Assembly (NCBI RefSeq): GCF_029094525.1
Contig: NZ_CP119107.1
Coordinates: 3,968,001 to 4,032,000 of the forward strand
Direction: 5' to 3'
DNA: 64,000 nucleotides
DNA from: Pullulanibacillus sp. KACC 23026
GTDB taxonomy: Bacteria > Bacillota > Bacilli > Bacillales > Sporolactobacillaceae
In this document: positions 1 through 7,963 of the stretch, piece after piece
Layout of the letters: the number at the start of each line of letters is the position of its first letter
Position numbering within the stretch: the stretch's first letter is position 1
The notes under the pieces: generated by a model
The model's database searches: none
What the model was told of the DNA's origin: nothing
Seen by the model: the letters and a program-made list of their open reading frames with translations, nothing else
Program-made: the position numbers and the translations under genes

Positions 1-315
1 TGATGAAGCGTTCTTCCCATCTAACACGAAACTGAAGACATTCCCCCAAAGCCCTCATAAGCGTTACAGGGGTTCCTTCTTTTTCATGCAGGCACGAATG
101 ACGACATGATCCATCAGCATCTGTTTAATTTCTAAACAATCAGCAGATGCCACCTGTACAAAGACTGGCAGCAGGACCTCCTCTACTTCCCGCAAATGCT
201 CTATAGACTATTTGCTGTCCGCAACTCCTAGCTTGGTTAACTTTAAGAACTACAACAAGTGCATAATGTTGGTGATGGAACAATGAGATCAGTGCTTCAT
301 GTCTTTTTACTAACC
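1..315 (-). pseudogene. Hemerythrin-like HHE domain protein, decayed and cut by the window edge
   Basis: Read on the minus strand, separate frames give pieces typical of hemerythrin-like (HHE) domains: RHEALISLFHHQHYALVV near 260-310, HLREVEEVLLPVF near 160-205, then QMLMDHVVIRACMKKK, and after a frame change EGTPVTLMRALGECLQFRV and RWEERF toward position 1. The order matches the family, but at least two frame changes and in-frame stops separate the pieces, so no intact protein can be made. Hemerythrin-like proteins bind di-iron and are often found with DUF2249 and FNR genes in bacteria handling low oxygen or nitric oxide, which fits the operon just upstream. The 5' part has no start codon that I can identify. 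Family assignment is by eye and moderately sure. Confidence 0.5.
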
Positions 316-398
316 TTTAACAATAGGATTCTCTATTGGAAGAGATCATTTTTTGTTCAATACCTTAAAAGCCTAGTGTCCTTCTATTCATCTTATTG

Positions 399-460
399 AA
401 ACGCGAGAACCGTCCCCGTGTCTCATTCGTGTCTCAGTGTCTCATTCCCGTGTCTCATTT
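399..460. repeat. GAGAACCGTCCCC-family dispersed repeat with short tandem copies
   Basis: Contains GCGAGAACCGTCCCCGTGTC followed by three tandem versions of GTGTCTCATTC, abutting the stop codon of the CRP/FNR gene. The same core (or its complement GGGGACGGTTCTC) recurs near 10.13-10.23, 25.89-25.94 and 49.12-49.16 kb, always at or just after the 3' end of a gene. Confidence 0.7.
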
Positions 461-1138
461 TAACGTTTGTTTCAATCCTTCAAGGTCTATTATTTTTATT
501 TTTCTTTTGTTTATTTCAAGCAGGCCCTCTTTTTTGAATTGATTAAATATTCTATTAATCGTTTCGCGTGAAGACCCGACCATATTTGCAAAATCCTGAT
601 TCGTAATGGGGGCATTAAGTATGAGCATTCCATCTTCACTTCGATCACTTTCACTGGCTAACCTTATTAGTGTATTAACTGTACGATGGTAAACATCGTC
701 AGAAATAAGTTCTTGAATCCGTTGAGTGAGTGCTTGAATCTTTTGCCCTAAGATTTTCATCACCTTTAGGGCAATTCCAGGTCTTTCTATTAATAGCGCA
801 TTGAACTCTTCAATTTGTATCATCACTAACTGTGCTTTTACAACAGCCTCAGCTGTTGCCGGATAGGGACTGTCATCAAAAAATCCCACATGTGGAAACA
901 TGTCTCCGGGATATAAAAGAGAGATCAATTGCTCCTTTCCATTTGAATCCAGCTTAAATGTTTTAATGGTCCCTTTTTGAATGAAATAGACCGCTTCCCT
1001 TTTCTCGCCTTCCATAAATATATAACTTTTCTTCTCATAATCGCGAAGGATTGAAATGGTCTCAACTTGTGCTAGTTCATAGGTAGTTAATTCCGAGAAA
1101 ATGGGAATTGATTTTAGTAAGGCTGTTTGATCGCTCAC
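455..1138 (-). CDS. CRP/FNR-family transcriptional regulator without cysteines
   Basis: The 227-residue protein has an N-terminal cyclic-nucleotide-binding-type beta barrel (about residues 10-125), a long dimerisation helix and a C-terminal Crp-type winged helix (about 150-222). Its recognition helix, MVGSSRETINRIFNQF, closely resembles that of CRP (CSRETVGRI), so a TGTGA-N6-TCACA-type target is expected. There is no cysteine anywhere, so it cannot carry the Fe-S cluster used by classical FNR; any signal must come by another route. A strong Shine-Dalgarno (GAGGAGGAGGT) precedes the ATG. It is the last gene of an operon DUF2249-ferredoxin-regulator, 55 bp behind the ferredoxin. The divergent qox operon carries a perfect TGTGA-N6-TCACA site, a likely target. 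Family sure; the signal is unknown. Confidence 0.9.
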   Translation of the reverse strand: MSDQTALLKSIPIFSELTTYELAQVETISILRDYEKKSYIFMEGEKREAVYFIQKGTIKTFKLDSNGKEQLISLLYPGDMFPHVGFFDDSPYPATAEAVVKAQLVMIQIEEFNALLIERPGIALKVMKILGQKIQALTQRIQELISDDVYHRTVNTLIRLASESDRSEDGMLILNAPITNQDFANMVGSSRETINRIFNQFKKEGLLEINKRKIKIIDLEGLKQTLK

Positions 1139-1193
1139 ATCTTACCTCCTCCTCAAGTAAAAGTAGGAATACCTTATATTAATTCATTATTTT

Positions 1194-1433
1194 TTATCTG
1201 CCTTGGAAAAAATCTCTATTTAATTGAATATACTTCTCTTCCTCACCTGGAACTTCTTCTTCTGGATAAATGGCTTCAACAGGGCAGACTGCCTCACACG
1301 CTCCACAATCTATACAAATTTCTGGGTCAATGTAATACATATCCTTGCCTTCTTCTATACAATCAACAGGGCAAACCTGGACACATTCAGCTGCCTTTTC
1401 TCCAATACATGGTGAAGTAATAACAAAAGCCAA
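1194..1433 (-). CDS. Ferredoxin with two Fe-S cluster motifs (bacterial 7Fe/8Fe type)
   Basis: The 79-residue acidic protein carries two cysteine clusters: an N-terminal C-x7-C-x3-CP set (CIGEKAAECVQVCPVDC) and a C-terminal CxxCxxCxxxCP set (CIDCGACEAVCP). The spacing is that of small bacterial ferredoxins holding a 3Fe-4S or 4Fe-4S cluster plus a 4Fe-4S cluster; Bacillus Fer is similar in size. It is a soluble cytoplasmic electron carrier. It sits between the DUF2249 gene (39 bp upstream) and the CRP/FNR regulator (55 bp downstream) on the same strand, so the three are probably cotranscribed. The start ATG follows a GGAGG site in TAAGGAGGAATTGC. Which redox partner it serves cannot be told from the window. 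Confidence 0.92.
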   Translation of the reverse strand: MAFVITSPCIGEKAAECVQVCPVDCIEEGKDMYYIDPEICIDCGACEAVCPVEAIYPEEEVPGEEEKYIQLNRDFFQGR

Positions 1434-1472
1434 TTTGCAATTCCTCCTTACTATTATTAATTTTATCTCCCC

Positions 1473-1715
1473 TTACTTCAGCTTCTTAATTGCAACTCTC
1501 CAAATTTCCGGACCTTCTTCAAGATATTCCCACTCGAAAGCACCTGGTCTTTCAATCTTAAATTCGTAAAAAAGCGGTTTGGGGTTGTGATCATGTATCA
1601 ATTCCATATATGTTCCTGGATTCAATGCCTCAAATGTTTCCAATATCATTCGATGTTTATCTCTTGAAGGATAATCAGGGGCATTTACTCGAGCTGTAAA
1701 GATAGGCTCAACCAA
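1473..1715 (-). CDS. DUF2249 family protein
   Basis: An 80-residue protein with the DUF2249 signature DHNPKPLFYEF (general form DHDPKPLxYxF) preceded by LNPGTYMELIH. The family is small, has no catalytic role proven to my knowledge, and often sits beside hemerythrin-like proteins, FNR-type regulators and nitrogen-oxide or respiratory enzymes. That is the context here: ferredoxin and a CRP/FNR gene follow, a hemerythrin remnant lies beyond, and the respiratory qox operon is divergent. Start is TTG at 1715, chosen because AGGAAGTG lies seven bases before it and no ATG fits. A perfect 8-bp dyad (1742-1761) lies just upstream and may be an operator. Family assignment is fairly sure, function inferred only from context. 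Confidence 0.82.
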   Translation of the reverse strand: MVEPIFTARVNAPDYPSRDKHRMILETFEALNPGTYMELIHDHNPKPLFYEFKIERPGAFEWEYLEEGPEIWRVAIKKLK

Positions 1716-1741
1716 AATATCACTTCCTATAAGAAAAATCT

Positions 1742-1761
1742 AATCAGTATTTCTACTGATT
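1742..1761. promoter_or_regulatory. Perfect dyad upstream of the DUF2249 operon
   Basis: AATCAGTA-TTTC-TACTGATT, 8-bp arms, 27 bases before the TTG start of the DUF2249 gene. Could be an operator or a short hairpin in the leader; no T tract follows. Confidence 0.4.
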
Positions 1762-1912
1762 GCTTTTATTAAAAGTACACCTTTAGCCTAAGTTACTTGA
1801 TTGACCTTGTCTGTGATAGAAATCACGTTTCCTAATAAACCCTCTTGAAGCTCAAGAACACCATTAGAGTCAGGAAAATAATGAACTAACCATTTCCTTT
1901 CATTAGAAAATG

Positions 1913-1930
1913 ATCGGTGAACTCACCGAT
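1913..1930. promoter_or_regulatory. Dyad ATCGGTGA-AC-TCACCGAT
   Basis: Perfect 8-bp inverted repeat with a 2-base centre in the spacer between the divergent DUF2249 and qox operons. Spacing and symmetry suit a dimeric repressor site, but the regulator is not known. Confidence 0.35.
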
Positions 1931-1988
1931 TAAAATGTGTCACTTCTATTATCTGCACTAGTTTTTTTAGAAAAGTGAACAAAAAGTG

Positions 1989-2020
1989 ACAGACCGTATG
2001 TCGAAATATGAACGGTCTGT
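1989..2020. promoter_or_regulatory. 9-bp inverted repeat upstream of qoxA
   Basis: ACAGACCGT (1989-1997) and ACGGTCTGT (2012-2020) are perfect complements around a 14-base loop. The loop region includes TGTCGAA (1999-2005), which matches the Spo0A box consensus TGNCGAA; this may be chance. The repeat lies just upstream of the FNR-type box. Confidence 0.4.
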
Positions 2021-2035
2021 GAACTTTACATTAAT

Positions 2036-2051
2036 TGTGATCTATATCACA
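2036..2051. promoter_or_regulatory. FNR/CRP-type box upstream of qoxA
   Basis: TGTGATCTATATCACA is a perfect TGTGA-N6-TCACA palindrome, the consensus recognised by CRP/FNR proteins with an SRExxxR recognition helix. The regulator encoded at 455-1138 has that helix. The site lies about 130 bases before the qoxA start. Confidence 0.75.
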
Positions 2052-2182
2052 CAGAGCCAAGCTTGAAAGTTCGTAAAATGGGGAGGCAGGAAAAGGGTAA
2101 GTAAGAAGGATTGTCAGATAGAAACTATCCGTACCATCCAATACCTTTTTCAAATCACCTAAACAAGAAGGGGGAAATTGTA

Positions 2183-3121
2183 ATGCCAAAGACATTCCGT
2201 CGTGGGATCCTTGGCGTGCTTTTCACGGCTCTAAGTCTTTTCCTATTATCGGGCTGCAGTTCAAAATATCCAGTCCTTGATCCTGCCGGTCCTGTCGCTA
2301 AAGAAGAGCTTCATCTCATTGAATTATCTGCTTTGCTCTGTTTAATTGTCGTTTTACCGGTCATTATTCTCTTATTTGTCATTATCGCCAAATACCGAGA
2401 TCGCCCTAATCGGAAAGCAAAGTATCAACCTGAATGGGCAGAAAGTGCTAAGCTCGAGTTAATTTGGTGGTCCATTCCAATTATTATCATTATCATTCTT
2501 GGTACTTTTACAGCACGTTCTATCTTTCATTTGCAACAACCAGTAACTTCTGCAAGCGATGGAACAAAGGCTAAGGCACCAATAACAATTGAAGTGACAT
2601 CAATGGCATGGAAATGGGTCTTTATGTACCCTGGGCAAGGTGTTGCTACGGTTAATACGCTGGAGATCCCGACTGATCGTCCTGTTCAATTTGTATTAAC
2701 AACTGATGGACCAATGAACACATTATGGATCCCAAGCCTTGGCGGGCAGGAAATGACGATGCCTGGTATGGCTATGCGTTTATGGCTTCAAGCCGATAAA
2801 GCAGGTACTTATATTGGTAAAGGCGGGAACTTCTCTGGAAAAGGCTTTGCCGATATGTCCTTTAAAGTTCACGCAGTTAGTCAAAATGATTTTGACAAAT
2901 GGGTATCTAATGTCAAAAATTCTTCACCCAAAATGACTACGTCCACTTATAACAAATTAACGAAGCATAATGTTGTCGGTGTTTCGACTTATTCATCGTA
3001 TCCAAAATCAATCTACACGAAAACGATTGAGGAGTATGGCGGAAAAGACATGAAAGACTGGATGATTAATGGAACAGACCCGTCTTCAATGCCAAGTATG
3101 TCCGGCAACTCTGGAATGTAA
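2183..3121 (+). CDS. qoxA: Quinol oxidase subunit II, lipoprotein (QoxA/CyoA type)
   Basis: Subunit II of a haem-copper terminal oxidase. The ATG at 2183 is preferred because AAGGGGG precedes it and gives a lipoprotein signal peptide with lipobox LLSGC (Cys about residue 25); an ORF extension to 2111 has no such support. Two membrane segments follow (about 45-70 and 90-112), then the cupredoxin-like domain. The CuA ligand cysteines (CxxxC) seen in cytochrome c oxidases are absent: the matching stretch reads GKGGNFSGKGFADM. That marks it as a quinol oxidase. It heads the cluster qoxA-qoxB-qoxC-qoxD-ctaB and donates electrons from menaquinol toward subunit I. Length (312) is usual for the family. 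An FNR-type box upstream suggests oxygen- or redox-linked control. Confidence 0.93.
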   Translation: MPKTFRRGILGVLFTALSLFLLSGCSSKYPVLDPAGPVAKEELHLIELSALLCLIVVLPVIILLFVIIAKYRDRPNRKAKYQPEWAESAKLELIWWSIPIIIIIILGTFTARSIFHLQQPVTSASDGTKAKAPITIEVTSMAWKWVFMYPGQGVATVNTLEIPTDRPVQFVLTTDGPMNTLWIPSLGGQEMTMPGMAMRLWLQADKAGTYIGKGGNFSGKGFADMSFKVHAVSQNDFDKWVSNVKNSSPKMTTSTYNKLTKHNVVGVSTYSSYPKSIYTKTIEEYGGKDMKDWMINGTDPSSMPSMSGNSGM

Positions 3122-3163
3122 GTTTTTATTTATTTTTTCCACTTAACTATAAGGAGGATTCAT

Positions 3164-5152
3164 ATGTCTAGTCTTGAGGACTTCGCCTCACACTTTTTTG
3201 TGACCGGTGAACCTATGATTTATATGGCAGATGTCGCAATTGTTCTTGTTACGCTTGGCATCATTTTCACGCTTACCTTCCTAAAAAAATGGAAATGGTT
3301 ATGGCGTGAATGGATTACAACAGTTGACCATAAAAAAATTGGGATTATGTATTTGATTTGCGCACTTTTAATGTTCTTTAGAGGTGGGATGGATGCCCTT
3401 CTTATGAGAACGCAATTAGCTTTACCAGATCTTAAGTTTCTAGATCCACAACACTATGATGAAATTTTTACAACTCATGGTACAATCATGATTCTTTTCA
3501 TGGCGATGCCATTCATTTTTTCCGTATTCAATATTGCTGTTCCGCTTCAAATTGGAGCACGTGACGTCGCATTTCCTTATTTAAATGCCGTCAGTTTTTG
3601 GTTGTTCTTCTTCGGTGCTATGCTCTTTAACCTATCCTTCGTAATTGGAGGTTCACCAGATGCCGGCTGGATCAGCTATCCACCGTTAACTGAATTAGGC
3701 TTTGACCCAGGCCCTGGTGAAAATTACTATTTACTAGCTATTTCAATTTCAGGAATAGGCAGTATTGCAACTGGTATTAACTTTATTGTCACCATTTTAA
3801 AAATGCGTGCACCTGGCATGTCTCTGATGAAAATGCCGCTCTTTAGCTGGTCTGTTCTGTCAGCAAGTATCGTTGTTATCTTTGCTTTCCCTGCATTAAC
3901 AATTGCCTTGGCTCTCTTATTATTTGATCGTTTGTTTGGAACCCATTTCTTTACAATGACCCACGGCGGAAGTCCAATGATGTTCGTTAACCTGTTCTGG
4001 CTATGGGGGCATCCTGAGGTTTACATTGTAGTTCTGCCTGCTTTTGGTATTTACTCTGAGGTCGTTGCCGCTTTCTCGAAAAAACGAGTATTTGGTTACG
4101 CATCAATGGTCACATCACTCATGATCATTGCAGTAATTAACTATCTCGTTTGGGCTCACCACTTCTTTATCATGGGGGCAGGTGCTGGGGTTAACACTTA
4201 TTTTGCCATCGCATCTATGATTATTGCGATTCCAACTGGTGTTAAAATCTTCAACTGGTTATTTACTATGTACCGAGGAAAAATCCAGTTTACACTTCCA
4301 ATGCTATGGACGATTGCTTTTATTCCGTGTTTCGCGATTGGCGGTTCTACTGGAGTTATGCTTGCAACGGTTCCAGCTGATTATCAGGAACATAATAGTT
4401 ACTTTATGATTGCTCACTTCCACAACGTTTTAATCGGTGGAACAGTCTTTGGTCTCATTGCTGGTATGTATTATTGGTGGCCTAAAATGTTTGGCCATAA
4501 ATTAAATCATACCTTAGGTGTTTGGGCTTTCTGGTTATTCCAAATCGGTTTCTATGTCTGTTTCTTCCCTCAATATGTGCTTGGATTCATGGGAATGACA
4601 CGCCGCGTGTTTACGTACTCTGCTAACGCTGGTTGGACGAGTTTGAACTTTATCTCATCCATTGGTGCCTATGCAATGGGTCTTGGGTTTATTTTCATTG
4701 TGGTTCAGGTGCTTTACAGCATTAAACATGGTGAAAGAGATACAACTGGAGATGCTTGGGGGGTTGGACGTACACTTGAATGGGCGATTCCTTCACCAGC
4801 ACCGCATTATAACTTTGCTCATACTCCAGAAGTACGTGATCGCGATGAGTTTTGGTATATGAAGGAACGCGGTGAATCACTTGCTGAACTTAACAAAACA
4901 AAAGTATTCAAACCCATTCATATGCCTAAGAATTCAGCAAAACCGTTTATGATGTCTCTCTTCTTCTTTATCTCGGGATTCGGATTTGTATTTACTTGGT
5001 ACGTGATCGGATTTGCTGGTTTAATCGGGGTCTTTGTATGCATGTGGCTGCGTTCACAAGATCAACATACAGACTATTACATCCCTGTTGATGAAATCAA
5101 AAAAACCGAAGCATCTTACGGAAGGTATATAGGGGAGGTTATCGGAAAATGA
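3164..5152 (+). CDS. qoxB: Quinol oxidase subunit I (haem-copper oxidase)
   Basis: The 662-residue catalytic subunit, with about 15 membrane helices, reduces oxygen to water and pumps protons. All diagnostic sites are visible: the low-spin haem ligand in TTHGTIMILF, the CuB His and cross-linked Tyr in WGHPEVYIVVLPAFG, the CuB histidine pair in WAHHFF, and the haem ligands in AHFHNVLIGG. The extra N- and C-terminal helices (compared with the 12-helix core) are typical of the QoxB/CyoB quinol oxidase branch. The ATG follows AAGGAGG. Its last four bases overlap the start of qoxC (ATGA), implying translational coupling. Confidence 0.96.
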   Translation: MSSLEDFASHFFVTGEPMIYMADVAIVLVTLGIIFTLTFLKKWKWLWREWITTVDHKKIGIMYLICALLMFFRGGMDALLMRTQLALPDLKFLDPQHYDEIFTTHGTIMILFMAMPFIFSVFNIAVPLQIGARDVAFPYLNAVSFWLFFFGAMLFNLSFVIGGSPDAGWISYPPLTELGFDPGPGENYYLLAISISGIGSIATGINFIVTILKMRAPGMSLMKMPLFSWSVLSASIVVIFAFPALTIALALLLFDRLFGTHFFTMTHGGSPMMFVNLFWLWGHPEVYIVVLPAFGIYSEVVAAFSKKRVFGYASMVTSLMIIAVINYLVWAHHFFIMGAGAGVNTYFAIASMIIAIPTGVKIFNWLFTMYRGKIQFTLPMLWTIAFIPCFAIGGSTGVMLATVPADYQEHNSYFMIAHFHNVLIGGTVFGLIAGMYYWWPKMFGHKLNHTLGVWAFWLFQIGFYVCFFPQYVLGFMGMTRRVFTYSANAGWTSLNFISSIGAYAMGLGFIFIVVQVLYSIKHGERDTTGDAWGVGRTLEWAIPSPAPHYNFAHTPEVRDRDEFWYMKERGESLAELNKTKVFKPIHMPKNSAKPFMMSLFFFISGFGFVFTWYVIGFAGLIGVFVCMWLRSQDQHTDYYIPVDEIKKTEASYGRYIGEVIGK

Positions 5153-5775
5153 GTTCAATTTCAGAAAAGGGAACGCATGGCAATGACCATGCCCTTCCCC
5201 TTGAATATTCAACCGAAACGGGCCGTTTAAATATTTTAGGCTTTTGGATTTTTCTTGCCACTGACCTTATTCTTTTTGCCTGTTTGTTTGCAACCTATAT
5301 AATACTCAGTCACCACACCGACGGCGGTCCGACAGGTAATCAATTGTTTGAAGTAAAAGGCTTTATGGTTGAAACAATTGCTCTCTTAACCAGCAGTTTT
5401 ACAGGAAGTCTATCCATTTTTGCGATGAGAAATAATAACAAATCACGGATGGTTGGCTGGATGATTGTCACCCTCCTTCTCGGTATCGTATTCGTTGGTT
5501 ATGAAATGAGCGAATTTGTTCATTATGCATCCATTGGTGCCACCATGCAGCGCAGTGCTTTTCTTTCAGCTTTCTTTACATTAGTTGGGACACATGGTTG
5601 CCACGTCACACTCGGTATATTTTGGATGTTCTCTATCCTAACTCAAGTCATCCGTTTTGGCATTAATAAGGATACCGCTCGTAAAGCCTTTATTGTAGGG
5701 ATTTACTGGCACTTCCTTGATATTGTTTGGGTCTTCATCTTTACAGTGGTTTATATGACAGGGGTGATTTCATAA
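5149..5775 (+). CDS. qoxC: Quinol oxidase subunit III
   Basis: A 208-residue integral membrane protein of the cytochrome c/quinol oxidase subunit III family with five predicted membrane helices, the usual number for the QoxC/CyoC branch. Motifs near the N terminus (LGFWIFLATDLILFACLFA) and the C-terminal YWHFLDIVWVFIF stretch are characteristic. Subunit III stabilises the subunit I core and helps sustain proton uptake. Its start overlaps the qoxB stop (ATGA) and its stop overlaps the qoxD start (TAATG), so all three genes are tightly coupled. Confidence 0.95.
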   Translation: MSSISEKGTHGNDHALPLEYSTETGRLNILGFWIFLATDLILFACLFATYIILSHHTDGGPTGNQLFEVKGFMVETIALLTSSFTGSLSIFAMRNNNKSRMVGWMIVTLLLGIVFVGYEMSEFVHYASIGATMQRSAFLSAFFTLVGTHGCHVTLGIFWMFSILTQVIRFGINKDTARKAFIVGIYWHFLDIVWVFIFTVVYMTGVIS

Positions 5776-6095
5776 TGAGTCAAACTAAATCTAATCCGAC
5801 CCACACACCTATGATTCCTATGAAAAATCTTGTTGGATTCATTCTTTCTCTAATTTTAACCTTTGCGGCCCTTTGGCTGGGATTATCAGGCGTTCTTTCA
5901 TTTGCAGCCGTTATAATCATTCTATTAATCCTTGCCTGTTTACAAATTGCAGTTCAACTCTACTTCTTTATGCATTTTTCGGAATCGGATGGGCCAAAAT
6001 ATCATATTATTGGACTTTCTCTTGGTCTCTTTTTCGCTTTCTGCGTCATTGCAGGATCGATTTGGATTATGACCTTTAATGCTCAGGTTCAATAA
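5775..6095 (+). CDS. qoxD: Quinol oxidase subunit IV
   Basis: A 106-residue protein with three membrane helices, matching QoxD/CyoD, the small assembly-stabilising subunit of quinol oxidases. The ATG at 5775 overlaps the qoxC stop codon (TAATG), preferred over an extension in the same frame that would run 48 bases into qoxC. The helix sequence QIAVQLYFFMHF with His in the third segment region is typical for the family. It is followed after 14 bases by ctaB. Confidence 0.92.
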   Translation: MSQTKSNPTHTPMIPMKNLVGFILSLILTFAALWLGLSGVLSFAAVIIILLILACLQIAVQLYFFMHFSESDGPKYHIIGLSLGLFFAFCVIAGSIWIMTFNAQVQ

Positions 6096-6109
6096 GAAAG
6101 GAGTAAGAG

Positions 6110-7024
6110 ATGTCATCCATTGAACTTGCCCTATCCCGTTCGTCGGTCATAGATCGATTCAAAGGCTATGTTATTTTAACCAAACCGAGAATTAATGCCC
6201 TATTACTCTTTACCGCCTACTCTGCAGCGATTGTTGCTGCAGGTGGGTTTCCTAGTTTAAAAACAACCTTTGTTCTGCTCATTGGTCTTGCTTTATCTGG
6301 CGGCGGTGCTGCTGCCTTTAACATGTGGTACGACAAAGATATTGATCAAGTGATGTCCCGTACACAAAACCGACCGATTCAGCAAGGCTTAATGACCGCG
6401 AATCAAGCCCTTGCCTTTGCTCTATTACTAGGTGCCGCCTCTTTCTTTGTGTTTTATTTTGGAGCGAACCTTTTGTCTGCGGTCTTATCTGTAGCGGGTT
6501 ATGTCTATTACGCTATTGTTTATACCGTCTTATTAAAGCGCCGTACTCCGCAAAACATTGTGATCGGCGGCGGAGCGGGTGCTATCCCTCCTCTTATTGG
6601 ATGGGCAGCGGTAACGGGAGATCTTAGTCTTGCAGCATGGGCCATGTTTCTAATTATCTTCTTTTGGACACCTGCTCATTTCTGGTCGCTCGCTTTGTAT
6701 AAAAACAAGGATTATAAACGCGCAAATGTTCCCATGATGCCTGTTGTCAGAGGTGCACGTACCACTAAGATTCAAAGTTTTATTTACACTTTAATTTTAT
6801 TGATTACCATAATTGGTCTTGCAATCGTTCATCAGTTCGGTCTTTTTTACTTCATCGCATCAAGTCTCGCTGGGCTCTCTTTCTTAGCCGTCACAGCGCG
6901 ATTAATTCAAGAGCCGGATGATGAATTCACGTGGGCCAAACGCACCTTTGTTGCCTCACTTATTGTGCTTCCTCTCCTCTTCAGTTTGATGGTAGGAGCG
7001 ACGCTGTGGCATGTCTTTTTTTAA
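6110..7024 (+). CDS. ctaB: Protoheme IX farnesyltransferase (heme O synthase)
   Basis: A UbiA-family prenyltransferase of 304 residues with about nine membrane helices. The aspartate-rich catalytic motif NMWYDKDIDQVMSRTQNRP (about residues 80-98) binds farnesyl diphosphate through magnesium, and a second conserved region, WTPAHFWSLALYKNKDY, lies in the middle. It farnesylates haem b to haem O, the cofactor (or haem A precursor) needed by the oxidase encoded by the preceding genes. It is the last gene of the operon, 14 bases after qoxD with an AAAGGAG site before the ATG. A strong rho-independent terminator follows at 7298-7331, beyond an intergenic repeat. No ctaA is present in the window. 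Confidence 0.95.
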   Translation: MSSIELALSRSSVIDRFKGYVILTKPRINALLLFTAYSAAIVAAGGFPSLKTTFVLLIGLALSGGGAAAFNMWYDKDIDQVMSRTQNRPIQQGLMTANQALAFALLLGAASFFVFYFGANLLSAVLSVAGYVYYAIVYTVLLKRRTPQNIVIGGGAGAIPPLIGWAAVTGDLSLAAWAMFLIIFFWTPAHFWSLALYKNKDYKRANVPMMPVVRGARTTKIQSFIYTLILLITIIGLAIVHQFGLFYFIASSLAGLSFLAVTARLIQEPDDEFTWAKRTFVASLIVLPLLFSLMVGATLWHVFF

Positions 7025-7029
7025 GGCTC

Positions 7030-7228
7030 TTTTCTAAAAGAGTGTTGCTAGTTGATAAAAATAGGTGGAAATAGGCGAGACTCCTGCGGGAATAGCAAGC
7101 CAGGTGAGACCTCGCAGGCGTATTTTGCCGAGGAGGCTCACGGATTGCCCGCGGAAAGCGAGCTTATTGGAGCCTAAAAAAACAACAAGGTTTACGAAAA
7201 TAACGGGTTTACCTGTGAGGTGCAAAAC
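7030..7228. repeat. GC-rich Bacillales intergenic element (CTCCTGCGGGAA family)
   Basis: About 200 bases of strongly structured sequence containing GAGACTCCTGCGGGAATAGC, GTGAGACCTCGCAGG, CCGAGGAGGCTCACGG and CCCGCGGAAAGCGAGC. From memory, near-identical blocks recur between genes in many Bacillus-related genomes. A much reduced version lies at 47.92-47.98 kb. No protein signal; whether it is transcribed is unknown. Confidence 0.6.
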
Positions 7229-7297
7229 TCTAATTATTACCTTAAATCACACCATTATTCACAATAAAATCACAGAAAGAAAAGACTAGTAAACGTC

Positions 7298-7331
7298 AAA
7301 ACAACCGAATCTTTTGAGATTCGGTTGTTTT
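7298..7331 (+). terminator. Terminator of the qoxABCD-ctaB operon
   Basis: AAACAACCGAATC and GATTCGGTTGTTT form a 13-bp stem around TTTTGA, ending in T-rich sequence. First good rho-independent terminator after ctaB. Confidence 0.85.
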
Positions 7332-7384
7332 ACTTTCATAAAAGGCAATCGATTACCTATTTCATTAAATGGCTAGAGCGAACT

Positions 7385-7582
7385 TTCTAAATAAGCGGAG
7401 AAATTCCGCTTATTTAGAAATCAGCACCAAAAATAGCTAAAATAGACGGAGAAATTCCGACTATTGACTCGAAAAACATGAAAATGGGTCATTTCTTTTT
7501 GTTTAAGCGGAAAAACTCCACTTATTTATGACGAACTGAACACTACTTTGGTTGATAACGGAAAAATTTCCGCTTATTTCAA
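7385..7582. repeat. Cluster of four short palindromes with a GCGGA/TCCGC core
   Basis: Four related elements: a perfect 15-bp-arm palindrome at 7385-7419 (TTCTAAATAAGCGGA, loop GAAAT, and its complement), then variants at about 7438-7465, 7503-7530 and 7554-7582. The cores GCGGAGAAATTCCGC and ACGGAGAAATTCCGA suggest REP-like copies. Confidence 0.6.
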
Positions 7583-7847
7583 CGATCACAGGTGACTCTA
7601 AAATTTCTTGTTAACCATTACACTCCGGTTTTTACCTTAAGAACCATTTCTTCACAAAGTCTTCGATAATCCAACATTTATTTTAACAGATATATCCAAA
7701 TTCCTTGGCAATCCCCCTACCTTTCACTTGCTCAATCACCGGTTAATTCACACACCTCCACTAATTATATCCACCCATGTAAATTAAACGGTGATTTGAT
7801 CGGTGATTTACGGATGAAATGGTTAATAAACATTGATATTACAATAA

Positions 7848-7888
7848 AAATCGCACGGTGAATGACTACGTGAAAAGCCGTGCGATTT
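7848..7888. terminator. Hairpin with 11-bp stem
   Basis: AAATCGCACGG (7848-7858) pairs perfectly with CCGTGCGATTT (7878-7888). Flanking A/T runs are short, so termination is possible but not sure; it may be another repeat of the island. Confidence 0.4.
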
Positions 7889-7963
7889 ACCTTGATAGTT
7901 AATTGTTTGCACCTCTGAAGTGAACCCGTTATTTACGAAAACAGCCTTTTTTAAAAACAAAAT

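Larger units (their letters stand above)
7191..7944. repeat. Gene-free island bounded by an imperfect inverted repeat
   Basis: The segment around 7191-7228 (with AATAACGGGTTTACC and GAGGTGCAAAAC) is an imperfect reverse complement, roughly 80 percent by eye, of 7907-7944 (GTTTGCACCTC and AACCCGTTATTTACG). Between the arms lie a terminator, a cluster of short palindromes and a hairpin, but no gene. Confidence 0.45.

Noticed and set aside
1999-2005. Spo0A box (TGTCGAA) before qoxA
   Set aside because: A single seven-base match is expected by chance several times in 64 kb; kept only as a note in the dyad entry.
2111-2182. N-terminal extension of qoxA
   Set aside because: It would place 24 polar residues before the lipoprotein signal peptide; the ATG at 2183 has the ribosome site.
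7065-7289. 74-codon ORF and its reverse-strand counterpart over the GC-rich element
   Set aside because: Both lie in the structured intergenic element, with no ribosome site and no family resemblance.
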